Shown piece after piece: positions 25,248-32,574 of a stretch of DNA of 64,000 nt. The notes under the pieces were generated by a model. It saw only the letters and a list, made by a program, of their open reading frames with translations. It was not told where the DNA came from and made no database searches. Both the position numbers and the translations under genes were made by a program. This DNA comes from Sciscionella sediminilitoris (GTDB taxonomy: Bacteria > Actinomycetota > Actinomycetes > Mycobacteriales > Pseudonocardiaceae): NCBI RefSeq assembly GCF_000737195.2, contig NZ_JALM01000053.1, positions 26,373-90,372 of the forward strand. Direction: 5' to 3'. Each line of letters begins with the position of its first letter. The first letter of the stretch is position 1.

Positions 25248-26663
25248 GTGGCGCGAATCGGCGTGATCAGTATTTCGGACGGCCGGGGACACGTACACGA
25301 GCGGGTGCGGGAGTTCATCCGCGCCAAGGAGGATCGGCTGGCCGGGGCGCTGGAGGCCGCGGGACACGAGGTGGTACGCGCCGGGGAGTCGTTGTCCAGC
25401 AACGCGATCGCGACCGCTCGGGCGAGGGAGGTGGCCGCGGCCGGGGTCGATCTGACCGTCTTCTACTACGCGGTCTGGGCCTTCCCGCACTTCTCCATGC
25501 TCGCCGCGGACGCGACCGAGAGTCCGCTCGTGCTGGTGGCGAGCACCGATCCGGCCGAGCCGGGGCTGGTCGGGATGCTGGCCGCGGGCGGCTCGCTCGA
25601 TCAGATCGGCCGGGAGCACACCCGGCTGTGGGGCGCGCCGGAGGAGACGGAGCTCGTGGCCCGGATCGGGGCCGTCGCCGGTGCCGCGGCCGCGGTGCGC
25701 GGGCTGCGCGGGCGCACCTTCGGCCGGTTCGGCGGCAGGCCGATGGGCATGAACACCACGGTGGCCAATACCGACCAGTGGATGCGCCGGTTCGGCATCG
25801 ATGTGGAGGAGATCGACCAGTACGAGCTGGTGCTGCGCGCCGAACGGGCGGACGCGGCCGAGGCGAAGCGGGCACGGGAATGGCTGGAGCGCTACGCTGC
25901 GGGCGTGCACTACGACGGGGCGAAGCTCACCCCGGAACTGCTGGAGCGGCAGATCCGTTCCTATCTGGCGATCCGGGACATCATCGAGGAGCGGCACATC
26001 GACTTCTCCGGGATCAAGGCCCAGCCGGAGCTCACCGAGAACTTCGCGACCATGGATGTCACCGAGGCCTTCCTCAACGATCCCTACGACTGGAACGGCC
26101 CCAAGGCACCGCACATCACCGCGACCGAGGCGGACATGGACGGCGCGCTGACGATGCAGCTGATGCACGAGATCTCCGGGGATCCGGTGCTGTTCGCGGA
26201 TGTCCGGCACTATCACGCCGATCGCGATATCTGGGACCTGTGCAATTCCGGCCAGCACGCCACCTGGTACGCCGCGCGCAGCGCCGATCCCGCGGAGAAC
26301 CTGGCCAAGGTGCACCTGTATCCGGAGGTGTTCTTCTTCCCGGCGGGCGGGGCCTCGGTGCAGCACATCGCCGCGCCCGGGCAGATGACACTCGGCAGGC
26401 TCACCCGCGCCGACGGGGCCTACCGGCTGCAGCTGATGCTCGGCGAGTTCGAGAACTACGACGAGGCGACGAACACCGAACTGGTCAACCAGTCCACTCC
26501 GGAGTGGCCGCACGCCTTCGCTCGCCTGGACGCGCCCGCCGAGGTGTTCCTGTCGAACTTCGGGGCGAACCACATCCACGCGGTTCCCGGTGACCGCAGG
26601 GCGGAACTGGTCGCGGCGGCCCGGATGCTCGGTGTCGAGGTGCAGGAGTGGTCGCGGCGGTGA
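25248..26663 (+). CDS. L-fucose/L-arabinose isomerase-like sugar isomerase
   Basis: Predicted aldose-ketose isomerase of 471 residues in the FucI/AraA superfamily. The metal-binding set is visible: E294 in ATEADMDGALTMQLM, D318 in LFADVRHY, and H442 in FGANHIHAVPGD. The N-terminal domain (GVISISDGRGHVHERVREF) has the FucI-type Rossmann start. GTG 25248 follows GGAGG and is chosen over an upstream ATG (25185) that overlaps the promoter. It is coupled by 4 nt to a FGGY kinase, so the ketose product is probably phosphorylated next. The sugar (fucose, arabinose or another) is not settled by sequence. Confidence 0.82.
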   Translation: MARIGVISISDGRGHVHERVREFIRAKEDRLAGALEAAGHEVVRAGESLSSNAIATARAREVAAAGVDLTVFYYAVWAFPHFSMLAADATESPLVLVASTDPAEPGLVGMLAAGGSLDQIGREHTRLWGAPEETELVARIGAVAGAAAAVRGLRGRTFGRFGGRPMGMNTTVANTDQWMRRFGIDVEEIDQYELVLRAERADAAEAKRAREWLERYAAGVHYDGAKLTPELLERQIRSYLAIRDIIEERHIDFSGIKAQPELTENFATMDVTEAFLNDPYDWNGPKAPHITATEADMDGALTMQLMHEISGDPVLFADVRHYHADRDIWDLCNSGQHATWYAARSADPAENLAKVHLYPEVFFFPAGGASVQHIAAPGQMTLGRLTRADGAYRLQLMLGEFENYDEATNTELVNQSTPEWPHAFARLDAPAEVFLSNFGANHIHAVPGDRRAELVAAARMLGVEVQEWSRR

Positions 26664-28132
26664 ACGGACTTTTTCTCGGTATCGATATCGGCACGGCGAG
26701 CTCCAAAGGGGTGCTCGTGGACGCCGCTGGGCGGATCCGGGCCCGGGCGAGCCGCCCGCACGAGACCGCGAGCCCGCATCCCGGCTGGTTCGAACACGAT
26801 GCGGAAACCGTATGGTGGCAGGATTTCCGCGCGCTGACCACGGAACTGCTCGCCGAGGCGGCCGAACCGGTCGGCGCGGTCGGGGTCAGCGGGATCGGCC
26901 CGACACTGCTGCCCGCACGGGCCGATGGCACCCCGCTGCGCCCGGCGATCCTGTACGGAGTGGACACCAGGGCCACCGCCGAGATCGCCGAGCTGACCGA
27001 GGAACTGGGGGCCGAGGACATCCTGCGCCGCGCGGGGACTCCGCTGTCCAGCCAGGCGGTCGGGCCGAAGTTCCGCTGGCTGGCCAGGCACGAACCGGAG
27101 GTCTACGAGCGCACCGAGCTGTTCCTGATGTGCAGCTCCTTCGTGGTGCACCGGCTGACCGGGGAGTACGTGCTGGACCACCATTCGGCGAGCCAGTGCG
27201 ATCCGATGTACGACCTGACCGCGCGGGACTGGTCGGCCGAATGGGCCCCGCTGGTCGCGCCGGGGATCACCCTGCCGAGGCTGGCCTGGCCGACCGAGGT
27301 GGTGGGCACGGTCACCGCCGAGGCGGCCAGGGAAACCGGTCTGCCGCAAGGGATTCCGGTCACCGCGGGGACGGTGGACGCCTGGTCGGAGGCCACCAGC
27401 GTCGGGGTGCGCGAGCCCGGGGACACCATGGTCATGTACGGCACCACGATGTTCCTCGTCGATGTGCTCACCGATCCCTTGCCGCACAAGGGATTGTGGA
27501 CCACCTGCGGCGCTTTTCCGGACACTTACACGCTCGCCGCGGGAATGGCCACCTCCGGCTCGATCACCGACTGGCTGCGCCAGCTCAGCGGCCGGGACTA
27601 CACCGAGCTCGCCGAACTGGCCGGGCAGGCGCCCGCGGGAAGCGCCGGTCTGCTGCTGTTGCCGTATTTCGCGGGTGAGCGGACCCCGATCTTCGACCCG
27701 GACGCGCGGGGTGTGCTCGCCGGGCTCACGCTCGGTCACGGCATCGGCGAGCTGTATCGTGCCGCGCTCGAGGGGATCGCCTACGGAGTGCGGCACAACC
27801 TGGAGACCATGCAGGCCGCCGGTGGGGAGACGAACCGGCTCGTCGCGGTCGGTGGCGGTACCACGGGCGGACTGTGGACCCAGATCGTCAGCGATGTGCT
27901 CGGCGCCGAGCAGTCGGTGCCTCAGGAGACCATCGGTGCCTGTTTCGGCAACGCCATGCTCGCCGCGCTCGCCACCGGTGCCGAAGCACAGGGGTGGAAC
28001 CCGGTCGTGCGGACCGTGCGCCCCGATCCGGCACGGCACGAGGAGTACCAGGATTTCTACCTCCGCTATCGTGAGCTCTACCCGGCGACGGCGGATATCG
28101 CGCATTTCCTTGCCGAAAGGCAGCGTGACTGA
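26660..28132 (+). CDS. FGGY-family carbohydrate kinase
   Basis: 490-residue sugar kinase of the xylulokinase/ribulokinase family. The N-terminal phosphate-binding motif is LGIDIGTASSKGVLVD. The first-domain end has GIGPTLLPARADGTPLRPAILYGVDTRA, and the FGGY C-terminal domain has FAGERTPIFDPDARGVLAGL and VAVGGGTTGGLWTQIVSDVLG. It most likely phosphorylates the ketose made by the isomerase. GTG 26660 overlaps the isomerase stop by 4 nt; an in-frame GTG at 26648 is an alternative. Its stop codon lies in the first unit of a 26-bp triple tandem repeat. Confidence 0.9.
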   Translation: MNGLFLGIDIGTASSKGVLVDAAGRIRARASRPHETASPHPGWFEHDAETVWWQDFRALTTELLAEAAEPVGAVGVSGIGPTLLPARADGTPLRPAILYGVDTRATAEIAELTEELGAEDILRRAGTPLSSQAVGPKFRWLARHEPEVYERTELFLMCSSFVVHRLTGEYVLDHHSASQCDPMYDLTARDWSAEWAPLVAPGITLPRLAWPTEVVGTVTAEAARETGLPQGIPVTAGTVDAWSEATSVGVREPGDTMVMYGTTMFLVDVLTDPLPHKGLWTTCGAFPDTYTLAAGMATSGSITDWLRQLSGRDYTELAELAGQAPAGSAGLLLLPYFAGERTPIFDPDARGVLAGLTLGHGIGELYRAALEGIAYGVRHNLETMQAAGGETNRLVAVGGGTTGGLWTQIVSDVLGAEQSVPQETIGACFGNAMLAALATGAEAQGWNPVVRTVRPDPARHEEYQDFYLRYRELYPATADIAHFLAERQRD

Positions 28133-28185
28133 GCCTTGCCGAAAGGCAGCGTGACTGAGCCTCGCCGAACGGCAGCGTGACTGAA
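28108..28185. repeat. Three tandem 26-bp repeats over the kinase stop codon
   Basis: Units 28108-28133 and 28134-28159 are identical. The third (28160-28185) differs at 28163 and 28170. Each contains TGCC-GAAA-GGCA or its CGCC-GAAC-GGCA variant, a small hairpin with a tetraloop, and a copy of the TGA stop. The first unit encodes the kinase C terminus, so units 2 and 3 are duplications of the gene end. Confidence 0.9.
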
Positions 28186-28270
28186 CAGCTCGAGCGTACT
28201 GGTCTGAAAAGGTGACCGGCGCTGGCATTCGAGGGAATTACGCTGACAAATAGCGCACCGTTCCCGCAGG

Positions 28271-29401
28271 ATGAATGGTGTGCCAGCCTCGATCGGGGAC
28301 CTACGTGGCCTGCTGATGCTGCAATGCCGACAGGCCGAGTCGGACTCGCTCACCGGGTTGGTGGAACCGGGGAATTCCGGGCTGGTGTGCACTGGGCGGG
28401 TGGAACTGGCGTCGGCGGGCGATTTTCCGGTGCTGCACGACCGCGATTATTACACCGGAAAACGGCGGAAATACGCGGGCGAGGGAATCGATGACGACTG
28501 GATAACCGCCCAGCAGAACCGGGGACATATCGCGCTGACGGATTCCGGTTACCTCGCCGAACGGGACTGGCGGGGACTGCACGGCATCCTCGAGCAGACC
28601 GCCGTGCGCCCGGGGCCGGTGATCGCGCTGCTGCCGCTGGCCAACTGGTGGCTCGCCGAGGAGGAAACGGTCGCCAGGCTCGCCGAGGCGATCGTGACCT
28701 TCGAGGTGCCGGTCGCCGTCGCGGTCGAACACCAGCGCGATCCCTTCGCGGTGCGGCGCACGCTGCGCGGGGCGCTGCGGCTCGCCGACAAACTCGAGCA
28801 CGGCCCGCCGCTGCTGTTCCTGCGCGGGGACAGCTCGGTGCTCGGCCTGCTCGCGCACGGCGGCTACGCGGCGGCGGTGGGCACCCGCGCGACGCTGCGG
28901 CACATCTATCCGCCGGGCGATGGCGGCGCACCGGGAACGGGTTTCTCGGTGTACGTGCCGAGCCTGCTGACCTATCTGCGTGCGGACAAGGTGGAGCGGC
29001 TGGTCGCGAGCATGACCGAACTGGCCCAGCTGTGGGAATGCGGCTGCGCGGTGTGCTGCGGGGGCACGCTCGAACTGCTGCGCGATCCGGCGCTGGCCAT
29101 GCAGCATTCGCTGCGCGCCCATCTCGAGGCTCGAGCGCAGCTGTATCGCCCGCCGCGGGAAACCCACACCGATGCCGAACTGCGCCGGCGACGGGCGAGC
29201 ATCTGGTACGAGTGGTGCAGTCACGCGCTGTACGTGAACGATCAGATCGCGGAACGGTTCCCCGGCTGGGAACCGGCGAAGGCGGTGTGGCACTGGTACC
29301 GGCTCGGCCCGGACCCTTTCGCCAGGCGAACCCGCACGGAGCAGATCGAGCTCGACACGCTCCGCTTCGGCGACGCCGCCAGTTCGCCGCATTGGACATG
29401 A
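28271..29401 (+). CDS. Unassigned protein with tRNA-guanine-transglycosylase-like motifs
   Basis: 376-residue protein not recognised from a named family. Alternating hydrophobic strands and helices with PVIALLPLANWW, PVAVAVEHQ, PLLFLRGD and GYAAAVGT suggest a TIM barrel. Two features recall TGT enzymes: LTDSG at 89-93 (TGTs have TDSGGFQ, with the catalytic aspartate) and C257-x-C259-x2-C262 followed by H279/H284, the layout of the TGT zinc site. The GGFQ part and the usual second aspartate motif were not found, so the match is partial. It could be a DpdA-like or otherwise divergent base-exchange enzyme, or chance. It sits between two sugar operons with its own upstream gap; start 28271 or GTG 28280. 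Confidence 0.6.
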   Translation: MNGVPASIGDLRGLLMLQCRQAESDSLTGLVEPGNSGLVCTGRVELASAGDFPVLHDRDYYTGKRRKYAGEGIDDDWITAQQNRGHIALTDSGYLAERDWRGLHGILEQTAVRPGPVIALLPLANWWLAEEETVARLAEAIVTFEVPVAVAVEHQRDPFAVRRTLRGALRLADKLEHGPPLLFLRGDSSVLGLLAHGGYAAAVGTRATLRHIYPPGDGGAPGTGFSVYVPSLLTYLRADKVERLVASMTELAQLWECGCAVCCGGTLELLRDPALAMQHSLRAHLEARAQLYRPPRETHTDAELRRRRASIWYEWCSHALYVNDQIAERFPGWEPAKAVWHWYRLGPDPFARRTRTEQIELDTLRFGDAASSPHWT

Positions 29402-29427
29402 CAACAAGACAAATTGGGCGCAGCCCC

Positions 29428-29480
29428 TTGGCCGGGTGCGGCCGCTCCGGTAATACTCCTACGCCAACGACAACGTTGTC
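29428..29480 (+). promoter_or_regulatory. Promoter and perfect 12-bp palindrome before the CUT1 importer operon
   Basis: TTGGCC (29428-29433), a 17-nt spacer and TAATAC (29451-29456) form a plausible promoter. GACAACGTTGTC at 29469-29480 is a perfect palindrome with central CG at about the transcription start. Its form suits a LacI-family repressor, distinct from the site used by the CUT2 operon. Confidence 0.55.
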
Positions 29481-29503
29481 AGGTGAATCGAGAGGCAGAC
29501 CGG

Positions 29504-30793
29504 ATGACCGCAGGTGGTTCGGCGCTCGGCCGCAGAAAGCTGTTCACGCTCGCTGCGGCGGGCGCACTCGCCGGACTCGCCGGATGCGGCACCGGATCGC
29601 CGCCCCCGAGGACCTTCCGCTGGCTGGCCATTCCCACCGAGTCGGTCCAGTCACCGACCAAGGCGCGGGCCGAATACGCCCAGCGCGTGCTCGCCGATTA
29701 CGAGCGCACCAGCGGTTGGCAGGTGATCCCGCAGGTCACGGTCACCGATATCGACCAGGCGATGGCGAAACTGCTGCTGCAGGCCTCCCAGCACCGCGCG
29801 CCCGAGGTGGCCGCGGTCGATTCCTATCTGTTTCCCCGCTTCGCGCGCTACGCCAATGATCTGAGCAAACCGATGGCCGAGGCCGGGGTCCGCCTCGGGG
29901 ACTGGTTCCCGCAGTTCCACCCGGTGATGGCGAGCACCGGGCAACCGCGCTCGCTGATGTTCGAGACCGATGTGCGGGTGCTGTTCTGCCGCAAGGATCT
30001 CGTGGATCGCCCGCCCGCCTCCTGGGACGAACTGCTGCACGCGGGGCGCAAGGCCGCGGCACACGGCAAACAGGTGCTGTTCGCGGGCGCGCGCTCGGAG
30101 GACAGCGTGGACGCGGTGCTGTGGCCGTTCTACTGGTCCCAGGGCGGTCAGCTGCTCACCGCGGACGGCAGACCGGGGTTCGCGCACGGCAAGGGCAGGC
30201 AGGCGATGGTCGACGCGCTGGCCTTCATCCGGAAACTCATCACCGAGGAGGTGGCCCCGCAGCGGGTCGCCACCATCCAGAGCAACGACGACATCAACCC
30301 GGATGTGGTCGCCGACCGGGTCTCGATGTTCATCGGCGGCAGCTGGCAGGCCTCGCAGCTACAGGAACTGGTCACCAACGGGGATTTCGCCAAGGATTGG
30401 ACCATCGGCCCGATCCCGAGCCGGTCCGGACAGGGACACACCTGCATGGCGGGCGGCTGGACCTGGGCCTCGTTCGCCAAGGACCCGGAGGTCGCGCGGG
30501 AGAGCATCCGGCTGCTGCTGGACGGCTATGTCGCGGACGAGGGCATGGCGCGGTGGTGCACGGTGAGTGGAAACCTGCCGCCACGCAGCCCGGTGTACCG
30601 GAATTCCGCGTATCACGGGGATGCGTTCACCGAGCTCTACCGCGAACACCTGGCCCGCTACGCCCGGATGCGCCCGCTGCGCAAGGAGTACCAGCAGGTC
30701 TCCCAGGCCATGCAGATCGCGCTGTCCTCGGTGACCTCCCTGTCCGCCGAACCGGAGGCCGCCGTGGACGCCGCGCTGGCCCAGATCGTGTAG
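29504..30793 (+). CDS. Sugar ABC importer substrate-binding lipoprotein (CUT1)
   Basis: 429-residue extracellular solute-binding protein (family 1). The N terminus GRRKLFTLAAAGALAGLAGC has a lipobox (C28) and paired arginines that might allow Tat export. The mature part shows the usual hinge segments, for example VAAVDSYLFPRFARYANDL and FIGGSWQASQLQEL, and MAGGWTWASFAKDP for ligand contact. ATG 29504 follows GAGAGG. With the next two permeases it forms an oligosaccharide importer lacking its own ATPase. The alpha-mannosidase downstream suggests mannose-containing oligosaccharides. Confidence 0.9.
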   Translation: MTAGGSALGRRKLFTLAAAGALAGLAGCGTGSPPPRTFRWLAIPTESVQSPTKARAEYAQRVLADYERTSGWQVIPQVTVTDIDQAMAKLLLQASQHRAPEVAAVDSYLFPRFARYANDLSKPMAEAGVRLGDWFPQFHPVMASTGQPRSLMFETDVRVLFCRKDLVDRPPASWDELLHAGRKAAAHGKQVLFAGARSEDSVDAVLWPFYWSQGGQLLTADGRPGFAHGKGRQAMVDALAFIRKLITEEVAPQRVATIQSNDDINPDVVADRVSMFIGGSWQASQLQELVTNGDFAKDWTIGPIPSRSGQGHTCMAGGWTWASFAKDPEVARESIRLLLDGYVADEGMARWCTVSGNLPPRSPVYRNSAYHGDAFTELYREHLARYARMRPLRKEYQQVSQAMQIALSSVTSLSAEPEAAVDAALAQIV

Positions 30794-30799
30794 GCGCGC

Positions 30800-31684
30800 A
30801 TGAAAACCGCGGCGAAACCCTGGATCTGGCTGATACCGCTCGGAGCCCTGCTGCTCGTGGTGTTCGGTTATCCGATCGTGGAGATCGTGCGGCTGTCGTT
30901 CACCGACGCCACGATGGTCAGCGGCGAACCCTATTCCTACACCGGATCCGCCTACCGCAGTGTGGTCACCGGGCCGGACTTCGCCGACACGCTCCGGGTG
31001 ACGTTCCTGTTCGTGGTGTTCAGCGTGGTGTTCCAGCTGCTGCTCGGCCTGCTGATCGCGCTGCTGGTGGACAACGCCAAACACAGGGGGCTGCGCGGGG
31101 CGATGGTCACCCGCACCGTGGTGCTCACCGCGTGGGCCATTCCCGGTGTGGTCATCGGGGTGATCTGGCAGCTGCTCTATCAGGAGAGCACATCCGGGAT
31201 CCTGAACTATCTGGGCAGCCTGCTCGGGTTCTCCGGTGACTCGGCGTTCCTCTCCGATCCGGGCAACGCGCTCGTCTCGGTCACCATCGCGAACGTCTGG
31301 CGGGGCACGGCGTTCTCCATGATCCTCATGTACGCGGGCCTGCAGACGGTGCAGCGTGATCTGCTCGAGGCCGCCCGGCTGGACGGGGCGGGCCCGTTCC
31401 AGGCGTTCCGCGCGGTGACCCTGCCCGCGTTGCTGCCGCTGATCGCGATCGATCTGGTGACCATCACGGTGGAGACCTTCAACAGCTTCGACATGATCAT
31501 GGCGCTGACCAAGGGCGGTCCGGGCACCTCGACCCAGGTGCTCGCGCTGAAGGTGTACGACCAGATCTTCACCCAGCTCGGCCTCGGCCGCGGCGCCGCG
31601 ATGTCCATCGTGCTGCTGCTGATCAACGCGGTGATGATCGCGATCTACTTCCGGTACCACAAGCGCAGGGAGGTGAATCCATGA
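30800..31684 (+). CDS. Sugar ABC importer permease 1 (CUT1, UgpA/MalF-like)
   Basis: Six-helix membrane subunit, 294 residues. The EAA loop for ATPase contact reads LLEAARLDGAGPFQAFRAVTLPALLPL. N-terminal helix from about residue 8; typical MalF-type GGPGTSTQVLALKVYDQIF follows the EAA loop. The ATG is 6 nt after the binding-protein stop, and the end overlaps permease 2 by 4 nt. Confidence 0.93.
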   Translation: MKTAAKPWIWLIPLGALLLVVFGYPIVEIVRLSFTDATMVSGEPYSYTGSAYRSVVTGPDFADTLRVTFLFVVFSVVFQLLLGLLIALLVDNAKHRGLRGAMVTRTVVLTAWAIPGVVIGVIWQLLYQESTSGILNYLGSLLGFSGDSAFLSDPGNALVSVTIANVWRGTAFSMILMYAGLQTVQRDLLEAARLDGAGPFQAFRAVTLPALLPLIAIDLVTITVETFNSFDMIMALTKGGPGTSTQVLALKVYDQIFTQLGLGRGAAMSIVLLLINAVMIAIYFRYHKRREVNP

Positions 31685-32514
31685 CCAAGCGGCGCTGGCA
31701 GAACGCCGGGCTCTACCTGGCCATGGTGGTCACCGTCGTGGTGTTCGCCTTCCCCGTGCTGTGGGTGCTCTCCCTTTCGCTGCGCACTCCGCGGGAGATC
31801 GTCGCGACCCCGCCGCCGCTGCTGCCCGCCAGCCCGCAGTGGGGCAACTACACGCACGTGCTGGAGACCACCGGGATCGGCGGCTACCTGCTGAACTCGG
31901 TGATCGTGGTCGCCGGTTCGGTGCTCGGCTGCCTGCTGCTGTGCGTGCCCGCCGCCTACGCGCTGTCCCGGTTGCGGTTCCGCGGCCGGGCCACGTTCTC
32001 CCGCGGGGTGCTGGCCGCGCAGCTGATCTCGCCGCTGGTGCTGGTGATCCCGATGTACCGGCTGTTCGTGACGCTCGGCCTGCTGAACAACTATCTCGGG
32101 CTGATCCTGGTCTATGTCGCGGTGACCGCGCCGTTCCAGACCTGGTTCCTGCGCAACTACTTCGACAGCATCCCGGTGGAACTGGACGAGGCCGCGCTGG
32201 TGGACGGGTGCACGCGGGGCCGGGCGCTGCGTTCGGTCGTGCTTCCCGCCGCCCGGCCGGGGATCGCCTCGGCGGGGATCGTGGTCGCCGTGCTGTCCTG
32301 GTCCCAGTTCGTGGTGCCGTTCGTGCTGCTCGACGATTCGAGCATGTACCCGATCTCGGTCGGCGTGGTGAACCTGCAGAACCAGGGCGGCGAGATCAGC
32401 ACCCAGTATCTTGCCGCGGGAAGCATCATCGCCGTGGTGCCCGTTGTCCTCGTGTTCGTCGCGCTGCAGCGGTACATCGTCGGCGCGCTCACCGCGGGCA
32501 GCCTGAAGGGCTGA
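31681..32514 (+). CDS. Sugar ABC importer permease 2 (CUT1, UgpE/MalG-like)
   Basis: Second membrane subunit, 277 residues, six helices. The EAA loop is ELDEAALVDGCTRGRALRSVVLPAARPG, and TWFLRNYFDSIPVELDEA is typical of MalG-like proteins. No ATPase gene is in this operon, so the importer probably borrows a shared MsiK-type ATPase encoded elsewhere, the common actinobacterial solution. The stop is followed by a short tandem repeat and then the mannosidase gene. Confidence 0.93.
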   Translation: MTKRRWQNAGLYLAMVVTVVVFAFPVLWVLSLSLRTPREIVATPPPLLPASPQWGNYTHVLETTGIGGYLLNSVIVVAGSVLGCLLLCVPAAYALSRLRFRGRATFSRGVLAAQLISPLVLVIPMYRLFVTLGLLNNYLGLILVYVAVTAPFQTWFLRNYFDSIPVELDEAALVDGCTRGRALRSVVLPAARPGIASAGIVVAVLSWSQFVVPFVLLDDSSMYPISVGVVNLQNQGGEISTQYLAAGSIIAVVPVVLVFVALQRYIVGALTAGSLKG

Positions 32515-32528
32515 AACTCCGGACTGTG

Positions 32529-32562
32529 GAAAGACTGTGCTCGATGAAAGACTGTGCTAGAC
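32529..32562. repeat. Two tandem 17-bp repeats between permease and mannosidase genes
   Basis: GAAAGACTGTGCT occurs at 32529-32541 and 32546-32558, within a 17-bp period; a partial earlier copy (GGACTGTGG) precedes them. The duplication starts 14 nt after the permease stop codon. Confidence 0.75.
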
Positions 32563-32574
32563 GAAGGGATGTAG

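Noticed and set aside
28198..28217. ACTGGTCT, identical to one half of a DasR-type dre site, before the TGT-like gene
   Set aside because: The second half does not match (the symmetric AGACCA is missing), so there is no palindrome; a single 8-bp half-site is too common by chance.
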